64,000 nt of DNA from Martinezella lusitana (GCF_010668395.1 NZ_WUEY01000015.1:62001-126000); one strand, 5' to 3'; shown: positions 42,174 to 52,074, counted from the first letter of the stretch. Notes: generated from the letters alone by a model not told the origin. Program-made: numbers and translations.

Positions 42174-43451
42174 TTAGACGTGCCCCATCCCTGGTTCCAG
42201 GGCCGGCGTATCGCCGGGATGGGTGAAGAGCTTGCCGCGCTCCGCCCACAGTGTCGCCAGGATCGACAGCACGCCGAACACCGTAAAGCCGGCGATCATC
42301 GGCTGGGCGGTGCCATCGAACATCTGGCCGACGATGCCGCCGAGCACGACGCCGCCAGTTGTCGAGACGGAGCTGGTGATCGCGGCTGCCGTTCCGGCCA
42401 GATGGCCCATGGGCTCGAGGCTGATGGCCATGCAGTTGGTGGTGATAACGGCGAACATCATCAGCATCACGGAAATCAGGATGTAGATGAACGTGAAGCT
42501 CGGCTGACCGGTCATGCCGACGACATAGCCGATAATGCCCAGTACGGTGAAGATAATCATGGCTGCGTGCGAAATGCGGCGCATGCCGAAGCTGCGAACG
42601 AAATAGCCGTTGGCGAACTGCGCGACCGCCGTGCCTGCAGCGGTTGCCGCGAAGGCGATGGGAAACCAGTCGCCCAGGCCGTAGACTTCGCCGAAGACCT
42701 GCTGCACGGAGACGATGTAGGCGCAGATCACGCCGGTATAGAGCGTCAGGCCGATCATGTAGCCGCAGGTGATGCGGTTGGTCAGCACGGTTTTGAAGCC
42801 GGACAGGACGGACGCGACCGAAAGCGGCAGGCGCTCCTCGACCGGCAAAGTCTCCTTCATGCGGAAGAAGGCGACCAGGAAGAGGCCGGCGCTGGCGATG
42901 CCGAGCAGGATGAAGATCCACTGCCAGTTCGAATAGGCAACGATCATCTGGCCGACGAACGGCGCGACCATCGGCATGATCATGAAGACGATCATGACAT
43001 AGGACATCACGCGCGCCATTTCGCGGCCGCCGAAGCAATCGCGCACGATGGCAAGCGTGGTGATGCGAACGGCCGCGGCGCCGACGCCCTGGGCAAAACG
43101 CATTGCGAGCAGCGCGAACAGGCTGCCGCTCCACGCTGCCGCGAACAGGGTGACCGTATAAAAAGCCAGACCGCCGAGCAGGATGCGCCGGCGGCCATAG
43201 GTATCCGAGAGGCTGCCGAAGAAGAGCTGGCAGATGCCGAAGCCGAGGAAATAGACGCCGATGACGAGCTGGGTGTCATTCGGGTTGGCGACATGAAGCG
43301 ACTGGCCGATGTTCGGAAGCGCCGGCAGCATGCTGTCGATGCCCATCGAGATGCTGGCCGTCATCAGGGCGATCGTGATGATGAATTCCACGATGCCGAG
43401 GCCGATGCGATTGGAGCCGGACTGTGCCGACGACTGAGGCGGGGTTGTCAT
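42174..43451 (-). CDS. MFS multidrug transporter, Bcr/CflA type (second of tandem pair)
   Basis: The 425-residue protein has 12 predicted membrane segments and the MFS loop motif G-S-L-S-D-T-Y-G-R-R between segments 2 and 3. The segment after TM1, MGIDSMLPALPNIG, is typical of Bcr/CflA drug efflux pumps of the inner membrane. It lies 13 bases after its paralogue on the same strand. Substrate is unknown. Confidence 0.9.
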   Translation of the reverse strand: MTTPPQSSAQSGSNRIGLGIVEFIITIALMTASISMGIDSMLPALPNIGQSLHVANPNDTQLVIGVYFLGFGICQLFFGSLSDTYGRRRILLGGLAFYTVTLFAAAWSGSLFALLAMRFAQGVGAAAVRITTLAIVRDCFGGREMARVMSYVMIVFMIMPMVAPFVGQMIVAYSNWQWIFILLGIASAGLFLVAFFRMKETLPVEERLPLSVASVLSGFKTVLTNRITCGYMIGLTLYTGVICAYIVSVQQVFGEVYGLGDWFPIAFAATAAGTAVAQFANGYFVRSFGMRRISHAAMIIFTVLGIIGYVVGMTGQPSFTFIYILISVMLMMFAVITTNCMAISLEPMGHLAGTAAAITSSVSTTGGVVLGGIVGQMFDGTAQPMIAGFTVFGVLSILATLWAERGKLFTHPGDTPALEPGMGHV

Positions 43452-43464
43452 TCGAATATGCCTG

Positions 43465-44739
43465 TCAATGTAAAGCGAGGGACTGATCAGCCGGCGGCGG
43501 CGCGTTCTGCGGTCGGAACAGCCGCCCTTTCTCGGCGATCAGGACGAAAAGGATGCCGACGAGGGAAACGGTGAAATAGCCGATGATCATCGGCGTTGCC
43601 GTGCCGTTGTAGAACTGGCCGATGCAGGCGCCGATCGATGCGCCGCCGACCGTGCTCATGAAGCCGAGCACGGAGGAGGCCGTTCCGGCGACGTGGCCGA
43701 GCGGCTCCATCGCGAGCGAATTGAAGTTCGAGCCGATCCAGCCGAACTGGAACATGGCCAGCGCGAAGAAGATCATGAACAGCGGGAAGGGCATCGGCGC
43801 CGGCCCGTAAATCTGCACCAGCAGCCAGCAGAACGTGACGCCGGTGAAGCCGAGCAGGGCGGTGTGGGATAGCCGCCTCATGCCGAATCGCCCGACGAAC
43901 TGCGAGTTGACGAAGGAGGAAAAGGCCATGAACAGCGCCACGCCACCGAAGGCCAGAGGCGCATAGACGCCGAGGCCGTAGATGTTGTTGTAGATCTGCT
44001 GCGCCGAGTTGATGAAACCGAACAGCGCCCCGAACAGGAACGTGCTGGCAAGGGTGTAACAGAGGGCCACGCGGTTCGTCAGAACCATCTTGAAGCCCGA
44101 TGCCACCGACCGGACCGTCAGCGGGCGTATGTTCTCAGGCTTCAACGTCTCCGGAAGCCGGAAATACATCCAGAAGCCGACGAGGGTCGCCATCGTGCCG
44201 ATGAAGACGAAGATCATGTGCCAGGTGCTGACCAGCATGATGACCTGGCCGCTGCCCGGCGCGATAACGGGCACGATCATGAAGACCATCATGATCAGCG
44301 ACATGACTTCTGCCATCGCCCGGCCGCCGAAGACGTCGCGGACGATGGAAATGGTAATGACGCGTGTCGCTGCCGAACCGAGGCCCTGGATAAAGCGCAG
44401 GGCGAGCAGACCGGCGAAGGACGGTATGAGGGCGATGCCGAATGCCGAGATGACGTAAACGACGATGCCGATCAGCAAGGGTATGCGGCGCCCGAAGCGA
44501 TCCGACAGCGGACCGTAGACAAGCTGCGCCGAGCCGAAGCCGATCAGATAGGCCGTCACCACATACTGCCGGTGATTCTCGTTCATGACGCCGAGACTTG
44601 AGCCGATCTGCTGCAAGGCGGGGAGCATGATGTCAATTGCTAGCGAATTGATCGCCATCAGGAAGGCCGCGAGTACGATGAACTCGCGCTTGCCCATGGG
44701 CAGTTGCCCATGGGACATAGCCTGGGATGTAGTCGTCAC
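43465..44739 (-). CDS. MFS multidrug transporter, Bcr/CflA type (first of tandem pair)
   Basis: The 424-residue protein has 12 predicted membrane segments, the loop motif G-P-L-S-D-R-F-G-R-R and the Bcr/CflA-type AIDIMLPALQQIG after TM1. Its arrangement parallels the following gene almost segment by segment, so the pair is a tandem duplication. It could form an efflux operon; no regulator is adjacent. Confidence 0.9.
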   Translation of the reverse strand: MTTTSQAMSHGQLPMGKREFIVLAAFLMAINSLAIDIMLPALQQIGSSLGVMNENHRQYVVTAYLIGFGSAQLVYGPLSDRFGRRIPLLIGIVVYVISAFGIALIPSFAGLLALRFIQGLGSAATRVITISIVRDVFGGRAMAEVMSLIMMVFMIVPVIAPGSGQVIMLVSTWHMIFVFIGTMATLVGFWMYFRLPETLKPENIRPLTVRSVASGFKMVLTNRVALCYTLASTFLFGALFGFINSAQQIYNNIYGLGVYAPLAFGGVALFMAFSSFVNSQFVGRFGMRRLSHTALLGFTGVTFCWLLVQIYGPAPMPFPLFMIFFALAMFQFGWIGSNFNSLAMEPLGHVAGTASSVLGFMSTVGGASIGACIGQFYNGTATPMIIGYFTVSLVGILFVLIAEKGRLFRPQNAPPPADQSLALH

Positions 44740-44835
44740 GGTTTTATTCCCATAAACATATCAAGGCGCCGCCCGGCGGCAGCGCCTTATCGATCGAATT
44801 GAACATGGAAACCGGACGAAGAGCCCGGTGACCGA

Positions 44836-45171
44836 TCAGGAAGCGGCGCGAACGCTGATGCCGTTTTCCTGGAAATGCTGCTGCAACTCGCCCGCCTGGA
44901 ACATTTCGCGCACGATATCACAGCCGCCGATGAATTCGCCCTTCACATAAAGCTGCGGAATGGTCGGCCAGTTGGAATAGTCCTTGATCCCCTGACGGAT
45001 TTCGGCGTCGGCAAGGACATTGACGCCCTTGTAGTCGACACCGATGTAGTCGAGAATCTGGACCACCTGGCCGGAGAAACCACACTGCGGGAACTGGGGC
45101 GTGCCTTTCATGAAGAGAACGACGTCGTTGTTCTTAACTTCGTTTTCGATGAATTCGTGAATGCCGCTCAT
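44836..45171 (-). CDS. grxD: Monothiol glutaredoxin (Grx4/GrxD type)
   Basis: The 111-residue protein has the monothiol active site C-G-F-S near residue 29 in PQFPQCGFSGQ and the WPTIPQLYVKGEFIGGCDI segment for glutathione binding. It delivers or senses [2Fe-2S] clusters together with BolA. The ATG at 45171 has AAAGGAA upstream. In many alphaproteobacteria it directly follows bolA; here two plus-strand genes separate them. Confidence 0.97.
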   Translation of the reverse strand: MSGIHEFIENEVKNNDVVLFMKGTPQFPQCGFSGQVVQILDYIGVDYKGVNVLADAEIRQGIKDYSNWPTIPQLYVKGEFIGGCDIVREMFQAGELQQHFQENGISVRAAS

Positions 45172-45551
45172 TGTCCAGTTCCTTTCACATGCGGGGTCAA
45201 GGCCCGCAGCGTTAAATCTGCTTCTTAAATAGCAAGCGACCGGCAAGATTTCCAGCCGCAAAACATACGTGCCGTCTTTTTCATCGCATGAATGGATTTT
45301 CGGTATCAGCGGCCATTGCAGGTCGCGAAAACGGTCAATTGGCCATGTTTTCTGAACAGTGCGTTTTGAAAACGCGTCTTCAACCCAATGGCTGAACAAC
45401 ACATATAAAATAAAAGCAAGGGACGATTAATATTAGGTTGCTATTCATTTTACAGGCAGCCGGTATGTTTGTTAGAGTCCGTCGATGATGCGATTTGGTG
45501 CGTATCGGTTCCTTGTGAGCATTGCATTTGATTTTTGAGGGAGCGGACACC
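45172..45551. other. Gene-free stretch between grxD and a small membrane protein
   Basis: This 380-bp AT-rich stretch should contain the divergent promoters of grxD (minus) and of the 45552 gene (plus). I see no clear promoter boxes, hairpin terminator, CtrA-type box or RNA gene in it. Confidence 0.5.
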
Positions 45552-45854
45552 ATGAGCCACCATCATTATTCCGACGGGCAGGTTGGTGAAGAGCGGGAAT
45601 TCTACAGTTCCGAAGATACGAGCGAAGGCGAACGGGAATATTACGAGCATGTGCGTACGCCCAAAGCTTCGGTCCTGAACAGCGCCGTGACCGTGAGCGC
45701 CATCGTGTTGATTCTGAGCATTGCCTTCGGTTATCGCGCTTCGACCGCTCCGACACCGCAGCCGACCTTGCCTCCCATTGTCGAAAAGATCATGACCGCG
45801 CCGCCCGCGGATTCGTGTGCCGAAATCTCCCCATATCCGCGCCGTGATTGCTGA
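45552..45854 (+). CDS. Small single-span membrane protein of unknown function
   Basis: The 100-residue protein has a charged, His/Tyr/Glu-rich N-terminus (about 45 residues), one membrane segment at about 49-64 (NSAVTVSAIVLILSIAFGY) and a Pro-rich C-terminus with two cysteines. I do not recognise it. The ATG at 45552 follows a GGGAG site; an upstream ATG at 45522 is weaker. It is one of two plus-strand genes inserted between bolA and grxD. Confidence 0.65.
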   Translation: MSHHHYSDGQVGEEREFYSSEDTSEGEREYYEHVRTPKASVLNSAVTVSAIVLILSIAFGYRASTAPTPQPTLPPIVEKIMTAPPADSCAEISPYPRRDC

Positions 45855-46080
45855 TATATTCTGGTTTCCTGCCTTGTCACCGCATGGCGCGGCGAAAAGA
45901 CGGTGCGCGACATCGGCTATATGCTTTCTCGCGTCGGTTCGAGGGCGCAGACGCGTGATCCTATCTTTTTGTTTTTGGGATGATTTGTGATGCGCTGCCA
46001 TGAAAAAGCCAGCAGCCCGTGGTGTTGCCGATCCGCAAAATACATCGATGTGCTGGCGCGCGCCGGGGACAGACCACAAT

Positions 46081-47280
46081 ATGGATAATATCAAGAAGAG
46101 GGTGGTTCTCCACTTCCCTGGCTTCGAGCCGTTGGATGCCGCCGCGCATCGCGCTCGCTACGAGCGTTCGGCTCGCCAGAGCGCTGCCGTGTGGGATTTT
46201 TCCGCCTCGATCGAGGAATTGAAGAATTTCGGACGGGCACCCTATTTCGACGTCACCGCGACGGGTGCCGACTGGCAAACGCAGAGCCGCGTTCATATCG
46301 TCGATCACAACGATCTGGTGGCTGTGCTGAACGGCAGGCCATTCTTTACGCGATTGCTGCATGGTTATCTTGCGGCTGCAAAAGTTGCTTTCACCGGCGG
46401 GATGGTCGGCTATTTCCGCCATGCCTGGCGTTTCGGCCTGTTCTTCATCTTTCCGTTTCTGCTGATGCTTGCGGGGTTTCTCGCCAGCCTTTTGATCGCA
46501 TTCACGCCCAACATCCTCGGGTTGCCGGCCTGGAGCCATATCGGCAGCATTGCCCTGGCCGTCGCTTTCTTCGTTTATGTCTTTCTGCCGCAGGCTGAAA
46601 AGCTGCACACTCTGCATCTCTTTTCCGACTGGGAGATGGCCGTGGCGATGGCGGGGCTGAACGGGCTTGGCGCCGAGCAATGGCTGGAGGCGAGCGCAAT
46701 CAGCGTGCGTCAGGCGCTGGATGAGCCCGATATCGACGAGTTCGTCATTTCCTCGCACAGCATGGGTTCGTCCGTCGCGACCCATGTGCTCGGCCTGCTG
46801 CTCGAACGCGAGCCGGACCTGCTGCAGGGCAGGCGCGTGGTGTTCACGACGCTTGGAAGCGCCATCCTGCAATGCGCGCTCATGCGGTCGGCATCCGTGC
46901 TGCGCTCACGCGTGGGGTTGATCGCGCGCTGCAAGGAAATCTTCTGGCTCGACGTTCACTGTCTGACCGACGCTATTCATTTCTACAAGGCGAAGGTTGC
47001 CGCCGTTTGCGGCCATGAGGATGCCGAGCAGGCCTCCATCCTGTATGTGCGCTTCAAGCAGATGCTGTCGGCAAAGCACTATGCCAAGATCAAGCGCGAC
47101 TTCCTGCGGGTTCACCGGCAATATGTGCTCGGTCCGGACGTGAAGGCATTCTTCGATTTCACGCTGATGACGGCTGGTCCGCTGCCGGCCTCGCTTTTCG
47201 CCGAATTCTCGCCGAAGAAACTGCCGGAGCTGACATTCAACTCCGGCGAGGAAGCGCAGGCGCTCTCAATCGGGCGCTGA
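46081..47280 (+). CDS. Membrane protein with alpha/beta-hydrolase-like nucleophile elbow
   Basis: The 399-residue protein has two membrane segments, about residues 118-141 and 153-170, between an N-terminal HFPGFEPLDA region and a C-terminal globular part. The latter contains S-H-S-M-G-S with S227 after a beta-strand-like DEFVISS, resembling the elbow of alpha/beta hydrolases, but the usual first glycine is replaced by serine. FPGFEP near the start may be the oxyanion strand. A lipase-like role is inference. The ATG at 46081 is chosen; an upstream ATG at 46000 exists. Its end overlaps bolA by 15 bases, tail to tail. Confidence 0.7.
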   Translation: MDNIKKRVVLHFPGFEPLDAAAHRARYERSARQSAAVWDFSASIEELKNFGRAPYFDVTATGADWQTQSRVHIVDHNDLVAVLNGRPFFTRLLHGYLAAAKVAFTGGMVGYFRHAWRFGLFFIFPFLLMLAGFLASLLIAFTPNILGLPAWSHIGSIALAVAFFVYVFLPQAEKLHTLHLFSDWEMAVAMAGLNGLGAEQWLEASAISVRQALDEPDIDEFVISSHSMGSSVATHVLGLLLEREPDLLQGRRVVFTTLGSAILQCALMRSASVLRSRVGLIARCKEIFWLDVHCLTDAIHFYKAKVAAVCGHEDAEQASILYVRFKQMLSAKHYAKIKRDFLRVHRQYVLGPDVKAFFDFTLMTAGPLPASLFAEFSPKKLPELTFNSGEEAQALSIGR

Positions 47281-47499
47281 AGTCTGCAGCGCAAGGGCGT
47301 GCAGCACGCCGCCCATGTTGCCCTTCAGGGCATCGTAGACCATCTGGTGCTGCTGCACGCGGCTCTTGCCGCGGAAGGCTTCCGCGACAACTTCGGCGGC
47401 ATAGTGATCGCCATCCCCGGCCAGGTCGCGAATCGTCACCTTGGCTCCTGGAATGCCGGCCTTGATCATGTCTTCGATATCGCCGGGGTTCATGGGCAT
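47266..47499 (-). CDS. bolA: BolA-family protein
   Basis: The 77-residue protein matches short BolA proteins: N-terminal DIEDMIKAGIPGAKVTI, D-G-D-H-Y, and a C-terminal RVQQHQMVYDALKG with the conserved histidine. Such proteins bind [2Fe-2S] clusters with monothiol glutaredoxins. The start may be ATG 47499 or 47493. It lies 17 bases after purL. Its last 15 bases overlap the end of the convergent membrane-hydrolase gene. Confidence 0.93.
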   Translation of the reverse strand: MPMNPGDIEDMIKAGIPGAKVTIRDLAGDGDHYAAEVVAEAFRGKSRVQQHQMVYDALKGNMGGVLHALALQTSAPD

Positions 47500-47516
47500 G
47501 AGTGGTGTACCTCGAT

Positions 47517-49748
47517 CTATTCAGCGGCAGCGAGCGCGCTGCCATCCATAAAGGCAGGAAACCACGATTCATGCGCCTCGCGCAACTGCTCAACCGAAAG
47601 CGTTAACAGGCCATCGATGGCCAGCGCATTGCCGCCGACTGTACCGAGGCGGCGGAAGGGCACGCCGGCGCTTTCCGCATTGATGCAGACGAAATCCGCG
47701 AGATCGGCAGGTACGGCGATGACGTAACGGGCCTGATCCTCGCCGAAAAGGGCGGCATGGGACAGGGTCTTGCATTCGGCGAGATCGATGCGCAGCCCCT
47801 TGCCCGAAGCGATCGCCATTTCCGCGAGTGCCAGTGCAAGACCACCGGACGAGATGTCATGGCAGGCCGTGACCTGGCCGTTGCGGATGGCCGAGCGGAT
47901 GAAATCGCCGTTGCGGCGTTCGGCGAAGAGATCGACTTCCGGAGCCGGGCCATCGGTCGAGCCGAGAATATCGCGGAGATAGATCGAAGAGCCGAGATGG
48001 CTGCCATCAAGGCCGATCATCAGCACATGATCGCCTTCGGAGGCGGAGCCGATGCGTGCCATCGTCTTCCAATCCGGCAGCAGACCGACGCCGGCGATGG
48101 TGGGGGTCGGCAGGATCGCGACGCCATTGGTTTCGTTGTAGAGCGAGACGTTGCCCGAAACGATGGGGAAATCCAGCGCTCGGCAAGCTTCGCCGATGCC
48201 TTTGATCGCGCCGACGAACTGGCCCATGATTTCAGGCTTTTCCGGATTGCCGAAGTTCAGGTTGTCGGTCGCAGCCAAGGGCTCGGCGCCCGTCGCGGTA
48301 ATGTTGCGCCAGCATTCGGCGACGGCCTGCTTGCCGCCTTCGAACGGATCGGCTTCGACATAGCGCGGGGTGACATCGGACGAGAAGGCCAGCGCCTTGG
48401 TGGGATGCCCCTCGACGCGGACGACGCCGGCATCGCCGCCGGGAAGCTGCAGCGAATTGCCCTGGATCAGGGTGTCGTACTGCTCGTAGACCCAGCGGCG
48501 GCTGGACTGGTTCGCGGAACCGACCAGCTTCAGCAGCGTCTGGCCATAATCTTCCGGAGCTGCGACCAGTTCGGCCGGCAGAGCGGCGCGCTTGTCGGAT
48601 TCGCGCCACGGGCGGTCATATTCGGGAGCCTGATCACCGAGATCCTTGATCGGCAGGTTGGCGACTTCCTCGCCCTGATGGATGACGCGGAAGCGCAGGT
48701 CGTCCGTCGTCTTGCCGACGATGGCGAAATCCAGTCCCCATTTGACGAAGATCGCCTTGGCGACGGCTTCCTTTTCCGGCTGCAGCACCATGAGCATGCG
48801 CTCCTGGCTTTCCGACAGCATCATTTCATAGGCTGTCATCTGCTCTTCGCGCACCGGCACCTTGTCGAGGTCGAGCTCGATGCCGAGGTCGCCCTTGGCG
48901 CCCATTTCGACGGCGGAGCAGGTGAGGCCGGCCGCACCCATGTCCTGGATGGCGATGACGGCGCCTGTCTGCATCAGCTCAAGGCAGGCTTCCAGCAGGC
49001 ACTTTTCGGTGAAGGGGTCACCGACCTGAACCGTCGGGCGCTTTTCCTCGATCGATTCATCGAACTCGGCGGAGGCCATGGTTGCGCCGCCGACACCGTC
49101 GCGGCCGGTCTTGGCGCCGAGGTAGACGACGGGCAGGCCGACGCCCTTGGCCTCGGACAGGAAAATGGCGTTGGACTTGGCAAGGCCGGCCGCAAAGGCG
49201 TTGACCAGGATGTTGCCGTTGTAGCGTGCATCGAACTCGACTTCGCCACCGACTGTCGGTACGCCGAAGGAATTGCCATAGCCGCCGACGCCGGCAACGA
49301 CGCCGGACACGAGATGCCGGGTCTTCGGATGGTCGGGCTCACCGAAACGCAGAGCGTTCATGGCAGCGACCGGGCGCGCGCCCATGGTGAAGACGTCGCG
49401 CAGGATGCCGCCGACGCCGGTCGCAGCACCCTGATAGGGTTCGATGTAGGATGGATGGTTGTGGCTCTCCATCTTGAAGACGACGCAGTCGCCATCGTCG
49501 ATGTCGACGACGCCGGCATTTTCGCCAGGCCCCTGGATGACGCGCGGCCCCTTGGTGGGCAGGGTGCGAAGCCACTTCTTGGAGGACTTGTACGAGCAAT
49601 GCTCGTTCCACATGGCCGAAAAGATGCCGAGTTCGGTGAAGGAAGGCTCGCGGCCGATCAGATCCAGAATGCGCTGATATTCATCCGGCTTCAGGCCGTG
49701 GGAGGCAATCAGTTCGGGGGTGATCTGGATCGAATTGGAAATGGTCAT
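47517..49748 (-). CDS. purL: Phosphoribosylformylglycinamidine synthase subunit PurL
   Basis: PurL makes FGAM from FGAR with ATP and ammonia supplied by PurQ. At 743 residues it is the small form that works with separate PurS and PurQ. It shows the N-terminal MWNEHCSYKSSKKWL, KMESHNHPSYIEPYQGAATGVGG and SANQSSRRWVYEQYD segments. It is followed by bolA. PurS and PurQ are encoded about 4 kb upstream on the same strand, separated by unrelated genes. Confidence 0.98.
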   Translation of the reverse strand: MTISNSIQITPELIASHGLKPDEYQRILDLIGREPSFTELGIFSAMWNEHCSYKSSKKWLRTLPTKGPRVIQGPGENAGVVDIDDGDCVVFKMESHNHPSYIEPYQGAATGVGGILRDVFTMGARPVAAMNALRFGEPDHPKTRHLVSGVVAGVGGYGNSFGVPTVGGEVEFDARYNGNILVNAFAAGLAKSNAIFLSEAKGVGLPVVYLGAKTGRDGVGGATMASAEFDESIEEKRPTVQVGDPFTEKCLLEACLELMQTGAVIAIQDMGAAGLTCSAVEMGAKGDLGIELDLDKVPVREEQMTAYEMMLSESQERMLMVLQPEKEAVAKAIFVKWGLDFAIVGKTTDDLRFRVIHQGEEVANLPIKDLGDQAPEYDRPWRESDKRAALPAELVAAPEDYGQTLLKLVGSANQSSRRWVYEQYDTLIQGNSLQLPGGDAGVVRVEGHPTKALAFSSDVTPRYVEADPFEGGKQAVAECWRNITATGAEPLAATDNLNFGNPEKPEIMGQFVGAIKGIGEACRALDFPIVSGNVSLYNETNGVAILPTPTIAGVGLLPDWKTMARIGSASEGDHVLMIGLDGSHLGSSIYLRDILGSTDGPAPEVDLFAERRNGDFIRSAIRNGQVTACHDISSGGLALALAEMAIASGKGLRIDLAECKTLSHAALFGEDQARYVIAVPADLADFVCINAESAGVPFRRLGTVGGNALAIDGLLTLSVEQLREAHESWFPAFMDGSALAAAE

Positions 49749-49920
49749 GGGCGCTCGAGGGTCCTTGCCTGTAAAGGGTTTGAAAGCCGGTCAGGGGATC
49801 GGGGTCTCTTTAGCGCAAGTCTCCCTGTCGTGCGACAGGAAAATCACCGGCGTTCACAAGACGCCGGCCGTCAGGATGCACGAACTGCGGATACGGCCAT
49901 TTGCGGCCGCGCCGCGCGCG

Positions 49921-50535
49921 TCAGAATTTGTAGCCGACCATGACACCCGCCCGCGTCATGCCGCCATTGGGGCCGTCGCAAAGATTGGCATGCGATGCAT
50001 GGGCAATCTGCGCCATCACGTTCCAATGGTTGTCGAAATTGTAGCCGATGCCGGCATATTCGTGGAAGAGGAGGCGACAGCCGAGCATCGGGCCGTGATC
50101 CTGCCAGTCGTTGAGATTGCCGCTGTGGACCGTTCCGCCGAAGCCGACTTCCGTGAAGATGCCGTTGCTGTGCGTCAGCGTCCACGAAAGGCCGCCATAG
50201 ACCTGCGTGGCGGAGCCTGCGGTGCCGATCGACGTTCCGACGTGAATACGTGGATGGGCGAGCTGATCCTTCCAGTCGGCGGTCGGATTGTAACCGAATG
50301 GATTGAAGAGCACCTGTACGTCCGGAAAGACACCCTTCTCGTGATCGTAACCGTTCTGAATGGAGCCGCTTGCTCCAAAACGCAATTCATCGAAGACCTT
50401 GGCGTCGGAGGCCACGGCAACCTTGTCCGCGGCGGTCGCGACGGATTGCCCTGCGATGAATATGGAACTGACTGCCAGAAAACTCGTAACGAAACGCTTG
50501 CTCAAATGACCTGCAAAAATGCTACCAGTAGCCAT
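49921..50535 (-). CDS. PagL-like lipid A 3-O-deacylase (acyloxyacyl hydrolase family)
   Basis: The 204-residue product has a signal peptide to about residue 36. Its C-terminal part has alternating hydrophobic strands and ends in aromatic F, as outer-membrane beta-barrels do. The motif Q-I-A-H-A-S-H-A-N matches the PagL active-site region, where His and Ser form the catalytic pair, and HEYAGIGYNFD precedes it. PagL removes the 3-linked acyl chain of lipid A; rhizobial lipid A is known to be modified this way. The gene is alone between purL and the MocR regulator. Confidence 0.82.
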   Translation of the reverse strand: MATGSIFAGHLSKRFVTSFLAVSSIFIAGQSVATAADKVAVASDAKVFDELRFGASGSIQNGYDHEKGVFPDVQVLFNPFGYNPTADWKDQLAHPRIHVGTSIGTAGSATQVYGGLSWTLTHSNGIFTEVGFGGTVHSGNLNDWQDHGPMLGCRLLFHEYAGIGYNFDNHWNVMAQIAHASHANLCDGPNGGMTRAGVMVGYKF

Positions 50536-50655
50536 GCACTCCCCCTGGTATGGCGGGCGAATCTCCTCCTATTGATAGAATGGCAAACTGCCGGGAGTCG
50601 AGACGGCCCAAACGGAATTTAAGGGGGTAACTCTCGATAAATCGGGGGGGCTTGC

Positions 50656-52074
50656 TTAAATGTGACTATCGTATCCCGACGAGCCGTTTTCGAGCAAATG
50701 ACGCAGGGTCATGAAGCCCGCCGCGACGTCTTCCCGGCGCGGTGGAGACGAGAAAGCGACGCGCACGCGATGGTAGACTTTCTCGATACGGGCCGCCTTG
50801 AACTCATCCTCGTCATCGATCAGCACACCCTCCGTCAGGGCGGCATTCTTGAACGTACCGGACAGCCAGGGCTCCGGCAGCTTCAGCCACAGGAACGGCA
50901 GATGCGGATGCGAGTTGAACTCGAAGCCCGACAATGCCTCTCGGGCCAATTGCTCGCGGGCCTTGATTTCCTCGACGGATTTGCGGCGCAGTTCGAGCGC
51001 ATGGCCACCCAGCACGAGCCGGGCGCAGGTTTCGGCCAGAATGAAGGGCAGGCCGCCCGTCGTCATCTTGTGGGTGACCTTGATGCGCTGGGCGAAATGG
51101 GGCGGGCAGGCGACCCAGCCGCCGCGTACGCCCGCCGTCACGGACTTCGACAGGCTGCTGACGACGAAGGTCCGTTCCGGCGCGATGGCGGCCATGAGCG
51201 GGTTCTGGTCGCCGGTCATGCCGCCGTAGAGATCGTCCTCGATCAGCCAGACGCTGTGCCGGCGCGCGATGGCGGCGATCGCCCGGCGTCGTGATTCCGG
51301 CATTGTCACCAGCGTGGGATTGTGTGCCGTCGGCATCAGGAAGGCGAGGCGCGGATGCTGCTGCTGGCAGAGCCGCTCGAAATCCTCCGGGATCATGCCG
51401 TGCTCATCCGAATCCACCAGGATCGAGCGGCGTCCGAGGAGGCGCGCGGCACGGCTGATCTGCGTATAGGTGAGGTTCTCGAAGACGATCTTGTCGCCCG
51501 GCGAGGTGACGGCCGATATGACGGCGATGGCGCCGGCATGGGCGCCGAGCGTCGGCACGATTGTATCGATTGCCGGCTGCCAGCCGTTCCGGGCAAGCCA
51601 GATCTGTCCGGCCTGAAACCAGCTTGCCGGGAAATTCCGGGAGTAGGAGGAAATCTCCGTCTGATGCTCACTGCTGATGTCGGCGAAGAGCCTGCCGATG
51701 ATTTCGCCCTGGCCGATATCGGGGGCGGCGGTCGTGTCGAAGCGGATCTTGGCGTCCGGCGTATTCAGCCCGCGGGTGCCGGCAAGCGCCTGCGTGATCG
51801 GATCGACGAGCTCGATCTGTTTGCCGTTCAGGCGCTCCAGCACGTAGGTGCCCCGGCCGACTTCGCCGGCCACGAGGCCCCGTTCGTGCACGAGGGCATA
51901 GGCCCTGCTGACCGTGCCTATGGTGACGCCGATATCGTAGGCAAGATTGCGCTGCGGCGGCAGCTTAGTGCCCGGCGGCAGAACGCCGTGCGTAATCGCG
52001 TTCTCGATGCTGTCGGCAACACGGATGTAGACCGGACCAGTCCCGCTGGAAATGTCAGGAAGCCAATTTGTCAT
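50656..52074 (-). CDS. MocR-type (GntR-aminotransferase) transcription regulator
   Basis: The 472-residue protein has an N-terminal winged helix of GntR type (LPPGTKLPPQRNLAYDIGVTIGTVSRAYALV) and a class I aminotransferase-like domain with the PLP lysine in SSLSKSVTAGVRGG. MocR proteins sense PLP or amines and usually control the adjacent divergent gene. Here that is a DUF1127 gene, with palindromes in the shared gap. The target pathway is unknown. Confidence 0.94.
   Translation of the reverse strand: MTNWLPDISSGTGPVYIRVADSIENAITHGVLPPGTKLPPQRNLAYDIGVTIGTVSRAYALVHERGLVAGEVGRGTYVLERLNGKQIELVDPITQALAGTRGLNTPDAKIRFDTTAAPDIGQGEIIGRLFADISSEHQTEISSYSRNFPASWFQAGQIWLARNGWQPAIDTIVPTLGAHAGAIAVISAVTSPGDKIVFENLTYTQISRAARLLGRRSILVDSDEHGMIPEDFERLCQQQHPRLAFLMPTAHNPTLVTMPESRRRAIAAIARRHSVWLIEDDLYGGMTGDQNPLMAAIAPERTFVVSSLSKSVTAGVRGGWVACPPHFAQRIKVTHKMTTGGLPFILAETCARLVLGGHALELRRKSVEEIKAREQLAREALSGFEFNSHPHLPFLWLKLPEPWLSGTFKNAALTEGVLIDDEDEFKAARIEKVYHRVRVAFSSPPRREDVAAGFMTLRHLLENGSSGYDSHI

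Noticed and set aside
47757..49943. A 728-codon plus-strand frame opposite purL
   Set aside because: It is antisense to the clear purL gene and has no recognisable domain.
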